64,000 bases of DNA from NCBI RefSeq assembly GCF_900230185.1, contig NZ_OCSR01000001.1, positions 2,604,001 through 2,668,000 on the forward strand, in the 5' to 3' direction. Below, piece by piece: positions 30,140 to 39,080 of the stretch. The stretch comes from Burkholderia sp. OK233. Lineage in GTDB: Bacteria; Pseudomonadota; Gammaproteobacteria; Burkholderiales; Burkholderiaceae. Both the position numbers and the translations under genes were made by a program. Within the stretch, counting starts at the first letter, position 1, and each line of letters starts with the position of its first letter. Under the pieces are notes generated by a model that worked only from the letters and a program-made list of their open reading frames with translations, was not told the DNA's origin and did not search any database.

Positions 30140-30559
30140 TCAGTCGCCGAACAGCTTCTGGCGCAGTTCGCGGCGTTCCTGCGCTTCGAGCGACAGGGTT
30201 GCCGTGGGCCGTGCGAGCAGACGCGGAACGCCGATCGGCTCGCCGGTTTCTTCGCACCAGCCATAATCGCCCGAATCGATGCGCGCGATCGATTGCTGCA
30301 CCTTCTTCAGCAGCTTGCGCTCGCGGTCGCGCGTGCGCAGTTCCAGCGCATGCTCTTCTTCGATCGTTGCACGGTCGGCCGGGTCCGGCACGATTACGGT
30401 TTCGCGCAGGTTCTCGGTTGTCTGGCCGGCATTGCGGAGAATGTCCGCCTGCAGCTGTTCGAGCTTGTTCTTGAAGAAAGCGAGCTGATCCTCATTCATG
30501 TAATCCTTGTCGCTCATCTTCAGGATTTCGGCTTCAGTCAAGAGTCGTTTCGTCGTCAT
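30140..30559 (-). CDS. dksA: RNA polymerase-binding factor DksA, cysteine-poor type
   Basis: DksA enters the secondary channel of RNA polymerase and works with ppGpp. The 139-residue product has the coiled-coil tip DPADRA (D59-x-x-D62-x-A64), which fits the required DxxDxA motif. The zinc-finger region reads WCEETG ... TLSLEA, so the four positions held by cysteines in E. coli DksA are C102, T105, S123 and A126: only one cysteine remains. It therefore should not bind zinc in the classical way, like the zinc-independent DksA2 of Pseudomonas. The start at 30559 (MTTKRLL) was chosen over an upstream open frame to 30634. Confidence 0.93.
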   Translation of the reverse strand: MTTKRLLTEAEILKMSDKDYMNEDQLAFFKNKLEQLQADILRNAGQTTENLRETVIVPDPADRATIEEEHALELRTRDRERKLLKKVQQSIARIDSGDYGWCEETGEPIGVPRLLARPTATLSLEAQERRELRQKLFGD

Positions 30560-31228
30560 CTGGCTTGCTTCTTCAATGTGAGGCAAAACTCTTACATAGT
30601 GCCCGCACTTTCGTATTGCCCGCAAAGGCGCCACGAGGACGCTGAGCGCTGGGCGGGCACGGACGGTGGACTGTCGGTAACGCCGAAGCGCCTTGCGCCC
30701 ACGCGCCGGGCGTCGCTACGCCAATGCGGGGCCGAACTCCTCTGGAAACCGTTTCTCAAATGCTCCTGAGGCATTGCTTGCCGGCAGCGAGCATTGTCTG
30801 CTGTGCCAGCCGGCATTGTCGGCGTGATTTCCGGATAAGATTTTCCGGCGCCGTTTCAGGCCCGGCGCGGAATACGCGCTGACCGGGCAATTCGTTGTCA
30901 TTCTCCAGTGGGCACGTATTGTAACTGAATCACAATCCGGCACCGCAACTGGTGAAAATACCCCGGCGGCGCACTGATATCCCGAAAATATAACGCGCGC
31001 ACGGTCAAAAAGCGATGGTCGTGCACGCTTTAATACAGCAGGGTTTTCACGTGCTTTTCATACGGCCGACATTTCAGCAGGCTTTCGGGCCGCTGCCCCC
31101 GGCATTCTGCAGACAATTACCGCGATACCCGCCGGACATACGCTTGTGATAAGCGCGCGCCAGCATGCCGCGTGCCGCGCCATTTGCCCGGCACGGCACG
31201 AGCCGGCGCTGGTGACGACTTGTGACGT
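30560..31228. other. Intergenic between the COG0523 gene and dksA
   Basis: About 670 bases, one of the longest gene-free stretches in the window. Frames are short and shadow-like. The central part (about 30905-31060) is comparatively AT-rich and probably carries the dksA promoter, but no convincing -35/-10 pair with correct spacing was found. No tRNA or structured RNA was recognised. Confidence 0.45.
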
Positions 31229-32332
31229 TTACGCCAGACAGGCGTCCAGGCCGTCGGTGATCAGGTCCTGCGGCAGTTCGATGCCGATGAACACCATCTT
31301 GTTGGTCTTCTTCTCGATCGGCTGCCATTTCGCGGCCAGGTCGCTGCCCATCATCTGATGCACGCCCTGAAACACCACCTTCCGGTCGACGCCCTTCATA
31401 TACAGCACGCCCTTGTAGCGCAGCAGGCGCTCGCCGTAGATCTGCAGAATGCCGCCGAGGAAGTCCTCGAGCTTGTTCGGATCGAACGGACGGTCGCTGC
31501 GGTAGACGAACGATTTGATCTTGTCGTCGTGGTGCGCGTGATGGTGATGCGCGTGGTCGTGGCCTTCGTGGTCGCACTTGCCGTGGTCGTGATCGCAGTT
31601 TTCGTGATCGTGGCCGTCGTGATCGGCATGGGTGTGGCCGTGCTCGTCATGCGCGTGAGCGTGGCTGTGCGCATGTTCGTCTTCAGCGAGGAAGTCCGGG
31701 TCGATTTCGAGCTTCGAATTGAGGTTGAAGCCGCGCAGGTCGAAGATTTCCTTGATGTCTGCCTCGCCGAAGTTGACGATTTTGATCGCCGCCCGCGGGT
31801 TCATGTGCAGCAGGCGATGGCGCAGATCGTCCACGTGCTTTTCGTCGACCGTATCGGACTTGGTGATGAACAGGCGATCGGCGAAGCCGACCTGACGTTG
31901 CACTACTTCATGCTCGTCCAGCTGGTGGTTCGCGTGCTTCGCGTCGACCAGCGTGATGATCGCGTCGAGCAGGAATTCGTTGGCAATCTGGTCGTCCATG
32001 AAGAACGTCTGCGCGACCGGACCCGGATTGGCGAGACCGGTGGTTTCGATCACAACACGGTCGAAATCCAGTTCGCCGGACTGCTTCTTCGCCGCCAGAT
32101 CGCCCAGCACGCGCGACAGGTCGCCGCGGATCGTGCAGCAAATGCAGCCGTTGCTCATCTGGATGATCTGCTCGCTCGTGTCCTGCACGAGGATTTCGTT
32201 GTCGATGTTCTCTTCGCCGAACTCGTTCTCGATCACGGCGATCTTCATGCCGTGCTTTTCGTTCAGGATGCGCTTGAGCAGGGTGGTTTTGCCGCTGCCG
32301 AGAAAGCCGGTCAGGATGGTGACTGGGATCAT
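31229..32332 (-). CDS. COG0523/CobW-family GTPase with His-rich metal-binding region
   Basis: A G3E-type P-loop GTPase. The 367-residue protein has Walker A GFLGSGKTT (9-17), the family cysteine motif CICC (63-66), the ETTGLANPGP block and a CobW C-terminal domain. Between the two domains (about residues 225-290) lies a loop with over twenty histidines alternating with Asp, Ala and Gly, a likely zinc or other metal reservoir. COG0523 proteins are metal chaperones, several of them tied to zinc shortage. The ATG at 32332 has AAGGCG upstream. The next gene downstream on the strand is the cysteine-poor dksA. Confidence 0.93.
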   Translation of the reverse strand: MIPVTILTGFLGSGKTTLLKRILNEKHGMKIAVIENEFGEENIDNEILVQDTSEQIIQMSNGCICCTIRGDLSRVLGDLAAKKQSGELDFDRVVIETTGLANPGPVAQTFFMDDQIANEFLLDAIITLVDAKHANHQLDEHEVVQRQVGFADRLFITKSDTVDEKHVDDLRHRLLHMNPRAAIKIVNFGEADIKEIFDLRGFNLNSKLEIDPDFLAEDEHAHSHAHAHDEHGHTHADHDGHDHENCDHDHGKCDHEGHDHAHHHHAHHDDKIKSFVYRSDRPFDPNKLEDFLGGILQIYGERLLRYKGVLYMKGVDRKVVFQGVHQMMGSDLAAKWQPIEKKTNKMVFIGIELPQDLITDGLDACLA

Positions 32333-32457
32333 GTTGGTCGCCTTGTACGTGAGTCTGTGCGTAATCGAAATGTGCAGCGCGAAATGTGCAGCGAATGCGT
32401 CTGCGAATCCGGTTTGCTGGGCGCGGCAGCCTGACGGCGCGCGACCCGATCTAGCCG

Positions 32458-32473
32458 GATATTGAAACATATC
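32458..32473. promoter_or_regulatory. Small dyad upstream of the COG0523 gene
   Basis: GATAT, six bases, ATATC: an exact five-base dyad in an AT-rich island, 126 bases before the COG0523 start and on the promoter side. It could be an operator, but it is short and does not match a Zur box I can recognise. Confidence 0.25.
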
Positions 32474-32546
32474 TGTCAAACCGGCGCTGGCAGCGGGGGC
32501 GAACCTCTCCGCGGCACGCGGGAAATAATCCTGAAGCTATGGGCGA

Positions 32547-33749
32547 TCAGGCAATTTGCAACAGCAGGCCTTTCAGGTATTCGCCTTCCGGGAAGGCGGT
32601 GAGCAGCGGGTGGTCGACCCCGGCGCCGAGGCGCTTGAGGATCCGCGCATCGACACGCGCATCGGCCGCCGCGCCGGACACGATCTTCTGGAACAGTTCG
32701 GAGTCGATTGCGCCGGAGCACGAATAGGTGAACAGCAGGCCGCCCGGGCGCAGCAGCTTCAGGCCGGTCAGGTTGATGTCCTTGTAGGCGCGCGAGGCGC
32801 GGTCCACGTGTTCACGCGACGGCGCGAATTTCGGCGGATCGAGCACAATCAGGTCGAAGCGTTCGCCTTCGTCGTACAGGCGGCGCAAGGTTTTGAACGC
32901 GTCGGCGTCGAGCCAGGTGGCGCGTTCGGCGTCGAAACCGTTGGCAGCTACGTTCTGTTGCGCGATCGCGAGCGCGTCGCCCGACGAATCGATCGACACC
33001 ACGCGCTTCGCGCCGCCTTTCAATGCTGCCAGCGAAAAACCGCCGGTGTAGCAGAAACAGTTCAGTACGTCGCGATCTTTCGCCAACTCCTGCACCAGCA
33101 AGCGGTTGTCGCGCTGGTCGACGTAGAAGCCAGTTTTGTGGCCGTTGCGCACGTCGACGTGATAACGCACGCCGTTTTCGCTCGCGATCAGCGCTTCCGA
33201 CGGCGCTTCCCCGGCCAGTACGCCGGTGATCTGCTCGAGCCCTTCTTTCTGGCGGATCGACACGTCCGAGCGCTCGTAGACGTTCGGGCAACCGGTCGCG
33301 TCGGTCAGCGCCGCGACGATCGCTTCCTTCCATGCTTCGACGCCCGTCGCCATGAACTGGCACACCAGCTGGCTGCGCTGGCCCGCATCCTCCGCGACGT
33401 AGTGATCGACGATCAGGCCTGGCAGGCCGTCCGCTTCGCCGAAAATCAGCCGCACCGCGCCGGTGTTGTGCACCATCGTTTGACGATGCGCGAGCGCGCG
33501 CTGCACGCGGCGCTTGAAGAACGCGTGATCGATCGGCTCCATTTCGTCGAAGCTCCACACGCGCGCGCGAATCTGCGAATGCGGGCTGTAGGCCGCGCGG
33601 GCGAGGAAGCGGCCGTCGTGCGCGCGCACCAGCACGGTCGCGCCGGGAGCGGGATTGCCGTCGACGCGATCGATCCCGTTGGCGTAGACCCACGGATGGC
33701 GGCGCAGCAGCGATTTTTCTTTCGACGGTTTGAGCGTAACGGTATTCAT
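32547..33749 (-). CDS. rlmI: Class I SAM methyltransferase, RlmI-like (23S rRNA m5C)
   Basis: A 400-residue protein with an N-terminal PUA domain (LKPSKEKSLLRRHPWVYANG) and a Rossmann methyltransferase domain. Motifs are VLNCFCYTGGFSLAALKGGA (motif I), the catalytic region DLIVLDPPKFAPSREH and FTYSCSGA, whose cysteine is the expected nucleophile. Length and domain order match RlmI, which methylates C1962 of 23S rRNA in E. coli. The start at 33749 follows family alignment; the ribosome site is weak. xerC lies 97 bases upstream. Confidence 0.9.
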   Translation of the reverse strand: MNTVTLKPSKEKSLLRRHPWVYANGIDRVDGNPAPGATVLVRAHDGRFLARAAYSPHSQIRARVWSFDEMEPIDHAFFKRRVQRALAHRQTMVHNTGAVRLIFGEADGLPGLIVDHYVAEDAGQRSQLVCQFMATGVEAWKEAIVAALTDATGCPNVYERSDVSIRQKEGLEQITGVLAGEAPSEALIASENGVRYHVDVRNGHKTGFYVDQRDNRLLVQELAKDRDVLNCFCYTGGFSLAALKGGAKRVVSIDSSGDALAIAQQNVAANGFDAERATWLDADAFKTLRRLYDEGERFDLIVLDPPKFAPSREHVDRASRAYKDINLTGLKLLRPGGLLFTYSCSGAIDSELFQKIVSGAAADARVDARILKRLGAGVDHPLLTAFPEGEYLKGLLLQIA

Positions 33750-33846
33750 CAGGGTGTCAGCAGGAGCAGTAGGCCGCGTGGACAAAGAGCACATGGCAGG
33801 TGAAGCGAAGGCGGAGACCGCAAGCCGCAAAAAGCAAAGAGCGGAA

Positions 33847-34770
33847 TCAGTCGCGTTTTTTGGCGCGCGGATGCGCCTGATCGTAGACGTGCGCGAGATG
33901 CTGGAAATCGAGCGCGGTGTAGACCTGCGTGGCGGTGATACTGGCGTGCCCGAGCAGTTCCTGCACGGCCCGCAGATCGCCGCTCGACTGCAGCACATGC
34001 GTGGCGAACGAATGCCGCAGCACGTGCGGATGCACATTGGCTGGAATGCCGGCGACCAGCGCCGCGCGCTTCACGCGATCGCGCACGACATTCGGCGACA
34101 GGCGATTGCCGCGCGCCGACAGAAATAGCGGATGCGGATCGTGTTTGATCATCTGGTCGCGCACGGCGAGCCACGCGTTCAGGGCGTCGAGCGCTTTGCT
34201 GCCAACCGGCACGATGCGGCGCCGATTGCCCTTGCCAAGCACTTCGACTTCGGCGGAATCGAGCTTGAGCCAGCCCGCGGAGCGGTAGCCGCCGGCATCG
34301 GCAAAACGGGCGTCGAGGCCGACCAGTTCGGACAGACGCAGGCCGGACGAGTAGAACAGTTCAAGCATCGCGTGGTCGCGCAAACCTTCAGGCGTCGCGG
34401 CGGGCGGGCTGTCCATCAGGCGCGTGGCGTCGTCGACGGAAAGCGCTTTCGGCAGTGCTTTGGGCTGCTTCGGCGCCCGCACGGTGGCGACCGGGTTGGC
34501 CGGCAGATCGACGCGGCCCGCGAACCAGCGGTAAAACGCTCGCCAGCACGACAGGCGATGGCTGATCGAGCGCGCCGTCAGGCCACCGGCATGCGCCCGC
34601 GAAACCGCGCCGCGAATATCGACTGCGGTGAGGCTTTCAAGCGGCCGGCCTTTGGCCAGCAGTTTGAGCTCTTCGAGTTCGTGGGTGTAGCCGCGCAGCG
34701 TGTGCGCCGACAGTCGCCGCTCATGTTCGAGATTCGACAGATAGGCGGCGATCGGGTCGGCTTCGGTCAC
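33847..34770 (-). CDS. xerC: Tyrosine recombinase XerC
   Basis: Resolves chromosome dimers at dif together with XerD. The 307-residue protein has the SAM-like N-terminal domain (AAYLSNLEHERRLSAHTLRG) and the catalytic residues Arg in SSGLRLSELVGL, His-x-x-Arg in HVLRHSFATH, the second His in LLGHASI and Tyr in TQVYTALD. The start is GTG. It lies 34 bases after the DUF484 gene, the same neighbour order seen in many proteobacteria. Confidence 0.95.
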   Translation of the reverse strand: MTEADPIAAYLSNLEHERRLSAHTLRGYTHELEELKLLAKGRPLESLTAVDIRGAVSRAHAGGLTARSISHRLSCWRAFYRWFAGRVDLPANPVATVRAPKQPKALPKALSVDDATRLMDSPPAATPEGLRDHAMLELFYSSGLRLSELVGLDARFADAGGYRSAGWLKLDSAEVEVLGKGNRRRIVPVGSKALDALNAWLAVRDQMIKHDPHPLFLSARGNRLSPNVVRDRVKRAALVAGIPANVHPHVLRHSFATHVLQSSGDLRAVQELLGHASITATQVYTALDFQHLAHVYDQAHPRAKKRD

Positions 34771-34804
34771 GATGGCCTTTTGCGGGATCGGCGGCTCAGC
34801 GGCA

Positions 34805-35524
34805 TTAGCGCGGCAGCAGACGGCTCAGCGCCGCGCTCGCCAACGCGCCGATCTGCGTCAGGAAATCGGTTGCCATGCCGTCATGGAAGCGGCGGGCATC
34901 GGCCGAACCCATGACCAGCAGGCCGAAGGTGGGTGCTTCTTCCTTGCCTTCGGGGTCGCGCAATGCGAGCAGCGCAATCGACTCGGTGGCGTGCGCGGAT
35001 TCGCCTGTACTGCCTGCGGACCCGTCGTCGCTCACCGCCGACACCGCCGGCACCAGCCACTGCGCCGCTTCGAAGCCGGTGTTCGCGCCACAGTACGGCG
35101 TGGTGAGGCTATTCGCGAAGATTCGCACTTCCTCGCCGACATGGCGCGCGAACTCGGCCTGTGCATACGGCTCGGAGACGTCCCACACGCGCAGCGCGGC
35201 TTGCGGCACGTCGAAAATATCGCGCAAACCGTTAGAAATCGTGCGCGGCAACGCGTACGGATCGCGCTCGGCCATCACGCGGATAGTCCAGCGATTGAAT
35301 TTCGAGGCGATGCTGTCGTTTTCGTGCCCGTAGCGCAGCAGCTCGGCCAGACGCCGTTCGAGATGCTTGTTCTTGTCGCGCAGCATTTCCATCTGCCGTT
35401 CCTGCAGCGACACCGCGGCTTTGCCGTGCGGGTTCGCAAGCCGGATCGTCGCGAGCATTTCCGCGTGTTCGGCGAAGAATTCGGGGTTGGCGAGCAGGTA
35501 TTCGGCGACTTCGCGATCGTTCAT
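34805..35524 (-). CDS. DUF484-family protein
   Basis: A 239-residue cytoplasmic protein. It has the DUF484 opening VAEYLLANPEFFAEHAEMLA, then a coiled-coil stretch (LQERQMEMLRDKNKHLERRL) and a GAF-like domain ending SADARRFHDGMATDFLTQIG. Function is unknown; the family is almost always next to xerC and dapF, as here. Signal binding by the GAF-like part is inference. Confidence 0.9.
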   Translation of the reverse strand: MNDREVAEYLLANPEFFAEHAEMLATIRLANPHGKAAVSLQERQMEMLRDKNKHLERRLAELLRYGHENDSIASKFNRWTIRVMAERDPYALPRTISNGLRDIFDVPQAALRVWDVSEPYAQAEFARHVGEEVRIFANSLTTPYCGANTGFEAAQWLVPAVSAVSDDGSAGSTGESAHATESIALLALRDPEGKEEAPTFGLLVMGSADARRFHDGMATDFLTQIGALASAALSRLLPR

Positions 35525-35722
35525 GGTTTCGGCTTAAGGACTACGGGACGACGCCTTCGGGCGGCGCATCGGTCATGAGTTCGGTCGGCCGGTGAAAGCG
35601 CTGTTTCGTCCGGCTTTTCATCGGCCTTCATTGGCTTCTTCATGGGCCTGTTCGAGGCCACTTGTCTGGTACTTCCCGGGCCGATTGCTCGGCCGCTGAA
35701 TCGGGTAATGCGCTGGCGCGGG

Positions 35723-36586
35723 TCAGTCGGCCAGTTCGATCTCGCCTTCGAAGACGGTTGCCGCGGGACCTGCCATGAACAGCGGCGCGCCTTCTTGCGT
35801 GCTGTCCCACGTGATGGTCAGCTTGCCGCCGTGCGTGTGCACCTGCACCGGCGCGTCCAGCAGCCCGCGGCGAATGCCGGCAGTGACTGCCGCGCACGCG
35901 CCCGTACCGCACGCAAGCGTTTCGCCTGCGCCGCGTTCGTAGACCCGCAGCTTGATCTCGCTACGGCCGACGATCTGCATGAAGCCCGCGTTCACTCGCT
36001 GCGGGAAACGTGCATGCCGTTCGATCACAGGACCTTCGACGAGGACCGGAAAATCTTCGACGTCGTCGACCACTTGCACCGCGTGCGGATTGCCCATCGA
36101 CACCACCGAAATCCAGCGCGTCACGCCGTTCACGTCGAGCGGCCAGAGCGTGTCCGCACCCTCGCGGCGGCCTTCGAGCCCTTTGGTAGCGAACGGTACG
36201 CGCTCCGGTTCGAACACGGGGGCGCCCATGTCGACCAGCACCTCACCGTTTTCCTGCAGGGTCAGCAGGATGGTGCCGTTCTGCACTTGCACGCGCACGC
36301 TGCGTTTGTCGGTCAGGCCGTTGTCACGCACGAACTTGACGAAGCAGCGCGCGCCATTGCCGCAGTGCTCGACCTCGCCGCCGTCGCAATTGAAGATGCG
36401 ATATCTGAAATCGACGCCGTCCACGGTGGGCTTCTCGACCAGCAGCAACTGGTCGGCGCCAACGCCGAAATGCCGGTCCGCGAGCGCGCGCACCTGCGCC
36501 GGCGTCAGGTTGACCGGTTGGGTGTAGCCGTCGAGCACGACGAAGTCGTTACCCGCGCCGTGCATTTTGGTGAATTTCAGTTTCAT
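35723..36586 (-). CDS. dapF: Diaminopimelate epimerase
   Basis: Interconverts LL- and meso-diaminopimelate for lysine and peptidoglycan. The 287-residue protein opens [17 protein letters not shown] and has the two catalytic cysteines, C75 in [10 protein letters not shown] and a second in [12 protein letters not shown]. It is about a dozen residues longer than E. coli DapF. It lies 198 bases upstream of the DUF484 gene and 81 bases downstream of lpxL. Confidence 0.97.
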   Translation of the reverse strand: MKLKFTKMHGAGNDFVVLDGYTQPVNLTPAQVRALADRHFGVGADQLLLVEKPTVDGVDFRYRIFNCDGGEVEHCGNGARCFVKFVRDNGLTDKRSVRVQVQNGTILLTLQENGEVLVDMGAPVFEPERVPFATKGLEGRREGADTLWPLDVNGVTRWISVVSMGNPHAVQVVDDVEDFPVLVEGPVIERHARFPQRVNAGFMQIVGRSEIKLRVYERGAGETLACGTGACAAVTAGIRRGLLDAPVQVHTHGGKLTITWDSTQEGAPLFMAGPAATVFEGEIELAD

Positions 36587-36667
36587 CGCGCTATTGTAAG
36601 TGACGCGCCTGCGGGTGGGCCGAACGCATCATTATTTCCGCGTTCTGGCGCTTTTTTCGAAGTCCGC

Positions 36668-37552
36668 TCAATACACGCTCGGTTCGCCCGGCGGACGGGT
36701 CTTGAAGCGCTTGTGCACCCAGTAGTACTGCTCGGGGATCAGCGGAATCTGCTCTTCAAGGAAGGCGTTCATACGGCGCGCGTCGGCTTCGTCGTCGCCG
36801 GTGGGGTAGTTGTCCCACGGCTTGAAGACCTTCAGCCGGTAGCCCTTGTAGTTCGGCAGCACCTCGCCGATGAACGGCACCACTTGCGCATGGCCGACCC
36901 CCGCGAGCCGCCCGACGGCCGTCAGCGTGCACGCCTGTACGCCGAAGAATGGCACGAACGTCGAGTTGCGCGCGCCGTAGTCCATGTCGGCGCCGAGCAT
37001 GACCGGCTTGCGGGCGCGCAACCAGCGCAGCACGATGCGCGCACTGTCGGCGCGGCTTGCCATGTCCGCGCCGAAGCGGCCGCGTGCGGCGATCGCCACG
37101 TCGTCGAGCACCTTGTTGGACATCGGCTGATAGAGCGCGCCGCACTGCCGGCGCAGCGCGTGATTGATGAACACGGAGCCCGCCTCGATACCGACGAAAT
37201 GCGCGCCAAGCAACAGCGTAGGCGGCATGTCGGGGTCCAGCAGGTCGATCTCGCTATCCACCTGGACGAGCTTTTCCAGCTTCTCCGCAGACGCAAACCA
37301 CTGGACGCTGCGCTCGACATAACTGCGGATCGCGTGGCGGAAGTGTTTCTGCGCGATCTCCTCGCGGTGCTCGGCGCTCCACTCCGGGAAGCACAAGCTC
37401 AGATTGATGTGGACGACGCGCTTACGGTTGCTGGGGATCTGATAGAGCAGCCAGCCCAGCCCGTCGCCCAGTCGCGCAACGAAACCGTACGGCAGCAACG
37501 CCAGCAATTTCAGCAGTCCAATGGCCAGGTGGGCACCAAGACGACTCAGCAT
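36668..37552 (-). CDS. lpxL: Lipid A biosynthesis lauroyl-type acyltransferase (LpxL/HtrB family)
   Basis: Adds a secondary acyl chain to the lipid A precursor at the inner membrane. The 294-residue product has an N-terminal membrane anchor (LAIGLLKLLALLPYGFVA), the NLSLCFPEWS block and the catalytic H118-x4-E123 in GAHFVGIE, plus the substrate block DMDYGARNSTFVPFFG. The ATG at 37552 was chosen for the ACGGAGGGG site just upstream; the frame runs on to 37633. Which acyl chain it transfers cannot be told. Confidence 0.92.
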   Translation of the reverse strand: MLSRLGAHLAIGLLKLLALLPYGFVARLGDGLGWLLYQIPSNRKRVVHINLSLCFPEWSAEHREEIAQKHFRHAIRSYVERSVQWFASAEKLEKLVQVDSEIDLLDPDMPPTLLLGAHFVGIEAGSVFINHALRRQCGALYQPMSNKVLDDVAIAARGRFGADMASRADSARIVLRWLRARKPVMLGADMDYGARNSTFVPFFGVQACTLTAVGRLAGVGHAQVVPFIGEVLPNYKGYRLKVFKPWDNYPTGDDEADARRMNAFLEEQIPLIPEQYYWVHKRFKTRPPGEPSVY

Positions 37553-37635
37553 GCCGCCCCTCCGTGTAGGGCGTCGAGCGACGCTTTGCTCAAGAAACCT
37601 GAAGACGGGTCGAAATACAGCACGGGTGATCACTC

Positions 37636-37663
37636 TGTGACAATCAAAGGAAGTCGCTATAAT
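37636..37663 (+). promoter_or_regulatory. Promoter of metK
   Basis: A perfect TATAAT at 37658-37663 with TGTGAC at 37636-37641 (16-base spacer) or GTGACA one base later. It lies about 170 bases before the metK start, which implies a long 5' leader. Confidence 0.72.
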
Positions 37664-37667
37664 AAGG

Positions 37668-37830
37668 GCTTCGCCGAGTTAATAGACAACTTGCGGGGCG
37701 AAGCTGGCGGGTGCGATCCATGGGATAGGCCCCCTGCCGGTAAGGTAATCCGCTAAAGCGTCGCCGCTTCAAGGCTCCCGAAGCTGGCTACGTGAAACTC
37801 AACCGTAACCACACAACAGGAGTCTGCAAC
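37668..37830 (+). promoter_or_regulatory. Structured 5' leader of metK, possible cis-regulatory RNA
   Basis: The leader can form a first stem 37668-37675 with 37697-37704 (eight pairs). A second element lies around 37705-37740 and includes ATCC/GGAT. A third hairpin pairs AAGCG 37756-37760 with CGCTT 37765-37769. GCTTC 37766-37770 can instead pair with GAAGC 37780-37784, which would break the third hairpin. Such mutually exclusive stems before a SAM synthase gene suggest control by SAM or a related signal. It does not match a SAM riboswitch consensus that I can recall. Confidence 0.45.
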
Positions 37831-39021
37831 GTGGCAAACGATTATCTCTTCACTTCCGAATCCGTGTCCGAAGGCCATCCCGACAAAGTCGCGGATCAGA
37901 TCTCGGACGCCATCCTCGACGCCATCCTGACCCAGGACAAGTACTCGCGTGTCGCAGCCGAAACGCTGTGCAACACGGGTCTCGTCGTGCTGGCCGGTGA
38001 AATCACCACGACCGCGAACGTCGATTACATCCAGGTCGCGCGCAACACGATCAAGCGCATCGGCTACGACAACACCGATTACGGTATCGACTACCGCGGC
38101 TGCGCGGTGCTGGTGGCGTACGACAAGCAATCGCCGGACATCGCCCAGGGCGTGGACCGTGCGCACGACAACAATCTCGATCAAGGCGCCGGCGACCAGG
38201 GCCTGATGTTCGGTTACGCGTGTGAAGAAACGCCGGAACTGATGCCGCTACCGATCCACCTGTCGCACCGTCTGGTGGAGCGTCAGGCGAATCTGCGCCG
38301 CGACGGCCGCCTGCCCTGGCTGCGTCCGGACGCGAAGTCGCAGGTCACCGTGCGTTATGTCGACGGCAAGCCGCACGCAATCGACACGGTCGTGCTGTCC
38401 ACGCAGCATTCGCCGGACATCGATCTGGCCACGTTGCGTGAAGCCGTGATCGAAGAAGTCATCAAGCCGACGCTGCCGGCTGACCTGATCAAGGGCGACA
38501 TCAAGTTCCTGGTGAACCCGACCGGCCGGTTCGTGATTGGCGGCCCGCAAGGCGATTGCGGTTTGACGGGCCGCAAGATCATCGTTGATACGTACGGCGG
38601 CGCAGCGCCGCACGGCGGTGGCGCGTTCTCGGGCAAGGATCCGTCGAAGGTCGACCGTTCGGCGGCTTATGCCGGCCGTTATGTCGCGAAGAACATCGTG
38701 GCGGCTGGTTTGGCGTCGCGCTGCCTGATTCAGGTCTCGTACGCGATCGGCGTTGCCCAGCCGACTTCGGTCATGGTCAACACGTTCGGCACGGGCCGCG
38801 TGTCGGATGCGACGATCACGAAGCTGGTGCTGGAGCATTTCGACCTGCGTCCGAAGGGCATCATCCAGATGCTCGACCTGCTGCGCCCGATCTACGAGAA
38901 GAGCGCGGCCTACGGTCACTTCGGCCGCGAAGAGCCGGAATTCACGTGGGAAGCCACGGATAAGGCTCTGGTGCTCGCCGAAGCTGCAGGCACCGAACCG
39001 GTTGTCGCGCTCGCCGAATAA
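37831..39021 (+). CDS. metK: S-adenosylmethionine synthase
   Basis: Makes SAM from methionine and ATP. The 396-residue product opens [20 protein letters not shown] and has the ATP-binding loop [12 protein letters not shown] and the phosphate-binding [19 protein letters not shown]. The start is GTG at 37831 with CAGGAG eight bases upstream; a GTG at 37792 is open but adds residues not seen in MetK. It is divergent from lpxL and has its own promoter and terminator. Confidence 0.98.
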   Translation: MANDYLFTSESVSEGHPDKVADQISDAILDAILTQDKYSRVAAETLCNTGLVVLAGEITTTANVDYIQVARNTIKRIGYDNTDYGIDYRGCAVLVAYDKQSPDIAQGVDRAHDNNLDQGAGDQGLMFGYACEETPELMPLPIHLSHRLVERQANLRRDGRLPWLRPDAKSQVTVRYVDGKPHAIDTVVLSTQHSPDIDLATLREAVIEEVIKPTLPADLIKGDIKFLVNPTGRFVIGGPQGDCGLTGRKIIVDTYGGAAPHGGGAFSGKDPSKVDRSAAYAGRYVAKNIVAAGLASRCLIQVSYAIGVAQPTSVMVNTFGTGRVSDATITKLVLEHFDLRPKGIIQMLDLLRPIYEKSAAYGHFGREEPEFTWEATDKALVLAEAAGTEPVVALAE

Positions 39022-39042
39022 GCGCACGCAGTCCGCTTCAGC

Positions 39043-39080
39043 AAAAAACCCCGCCGGCGTAAGCCGGGCGGGGTTTTTTT
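39043..39080 (+). terminator. Rho-independent terminator of metK
   Basis: GC-rich stem with outer pairs 39049-39055 and 39067-39073 and inner pairs 39056-39058 with 39063-39065. An A-tract precedes it and seven T follow. It lies 22 bases after the metK stop. Confidence 0.92.

Noticed and set aside
37720..37728. Mini reading frame ATG-GGA-TAG in the metK leader
   Set aside because: No ribosome site and a two-residue product; probably chance, though it falls in a loop of the leader.
35642..37756. Plus-strand open frame of 704 codons
   Set aside because: Antisense to dapF and lpxL. The product is His/Arg/Val-rich and lacks domains and a ribosome site.
37741..37800. Possible SAM-II-like segment in the metK leader (CGCTAAAGCG)
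   Set aside because: Only a few bases resemble SAM-II; the pseudoknot pairing pattern could not be fitted.
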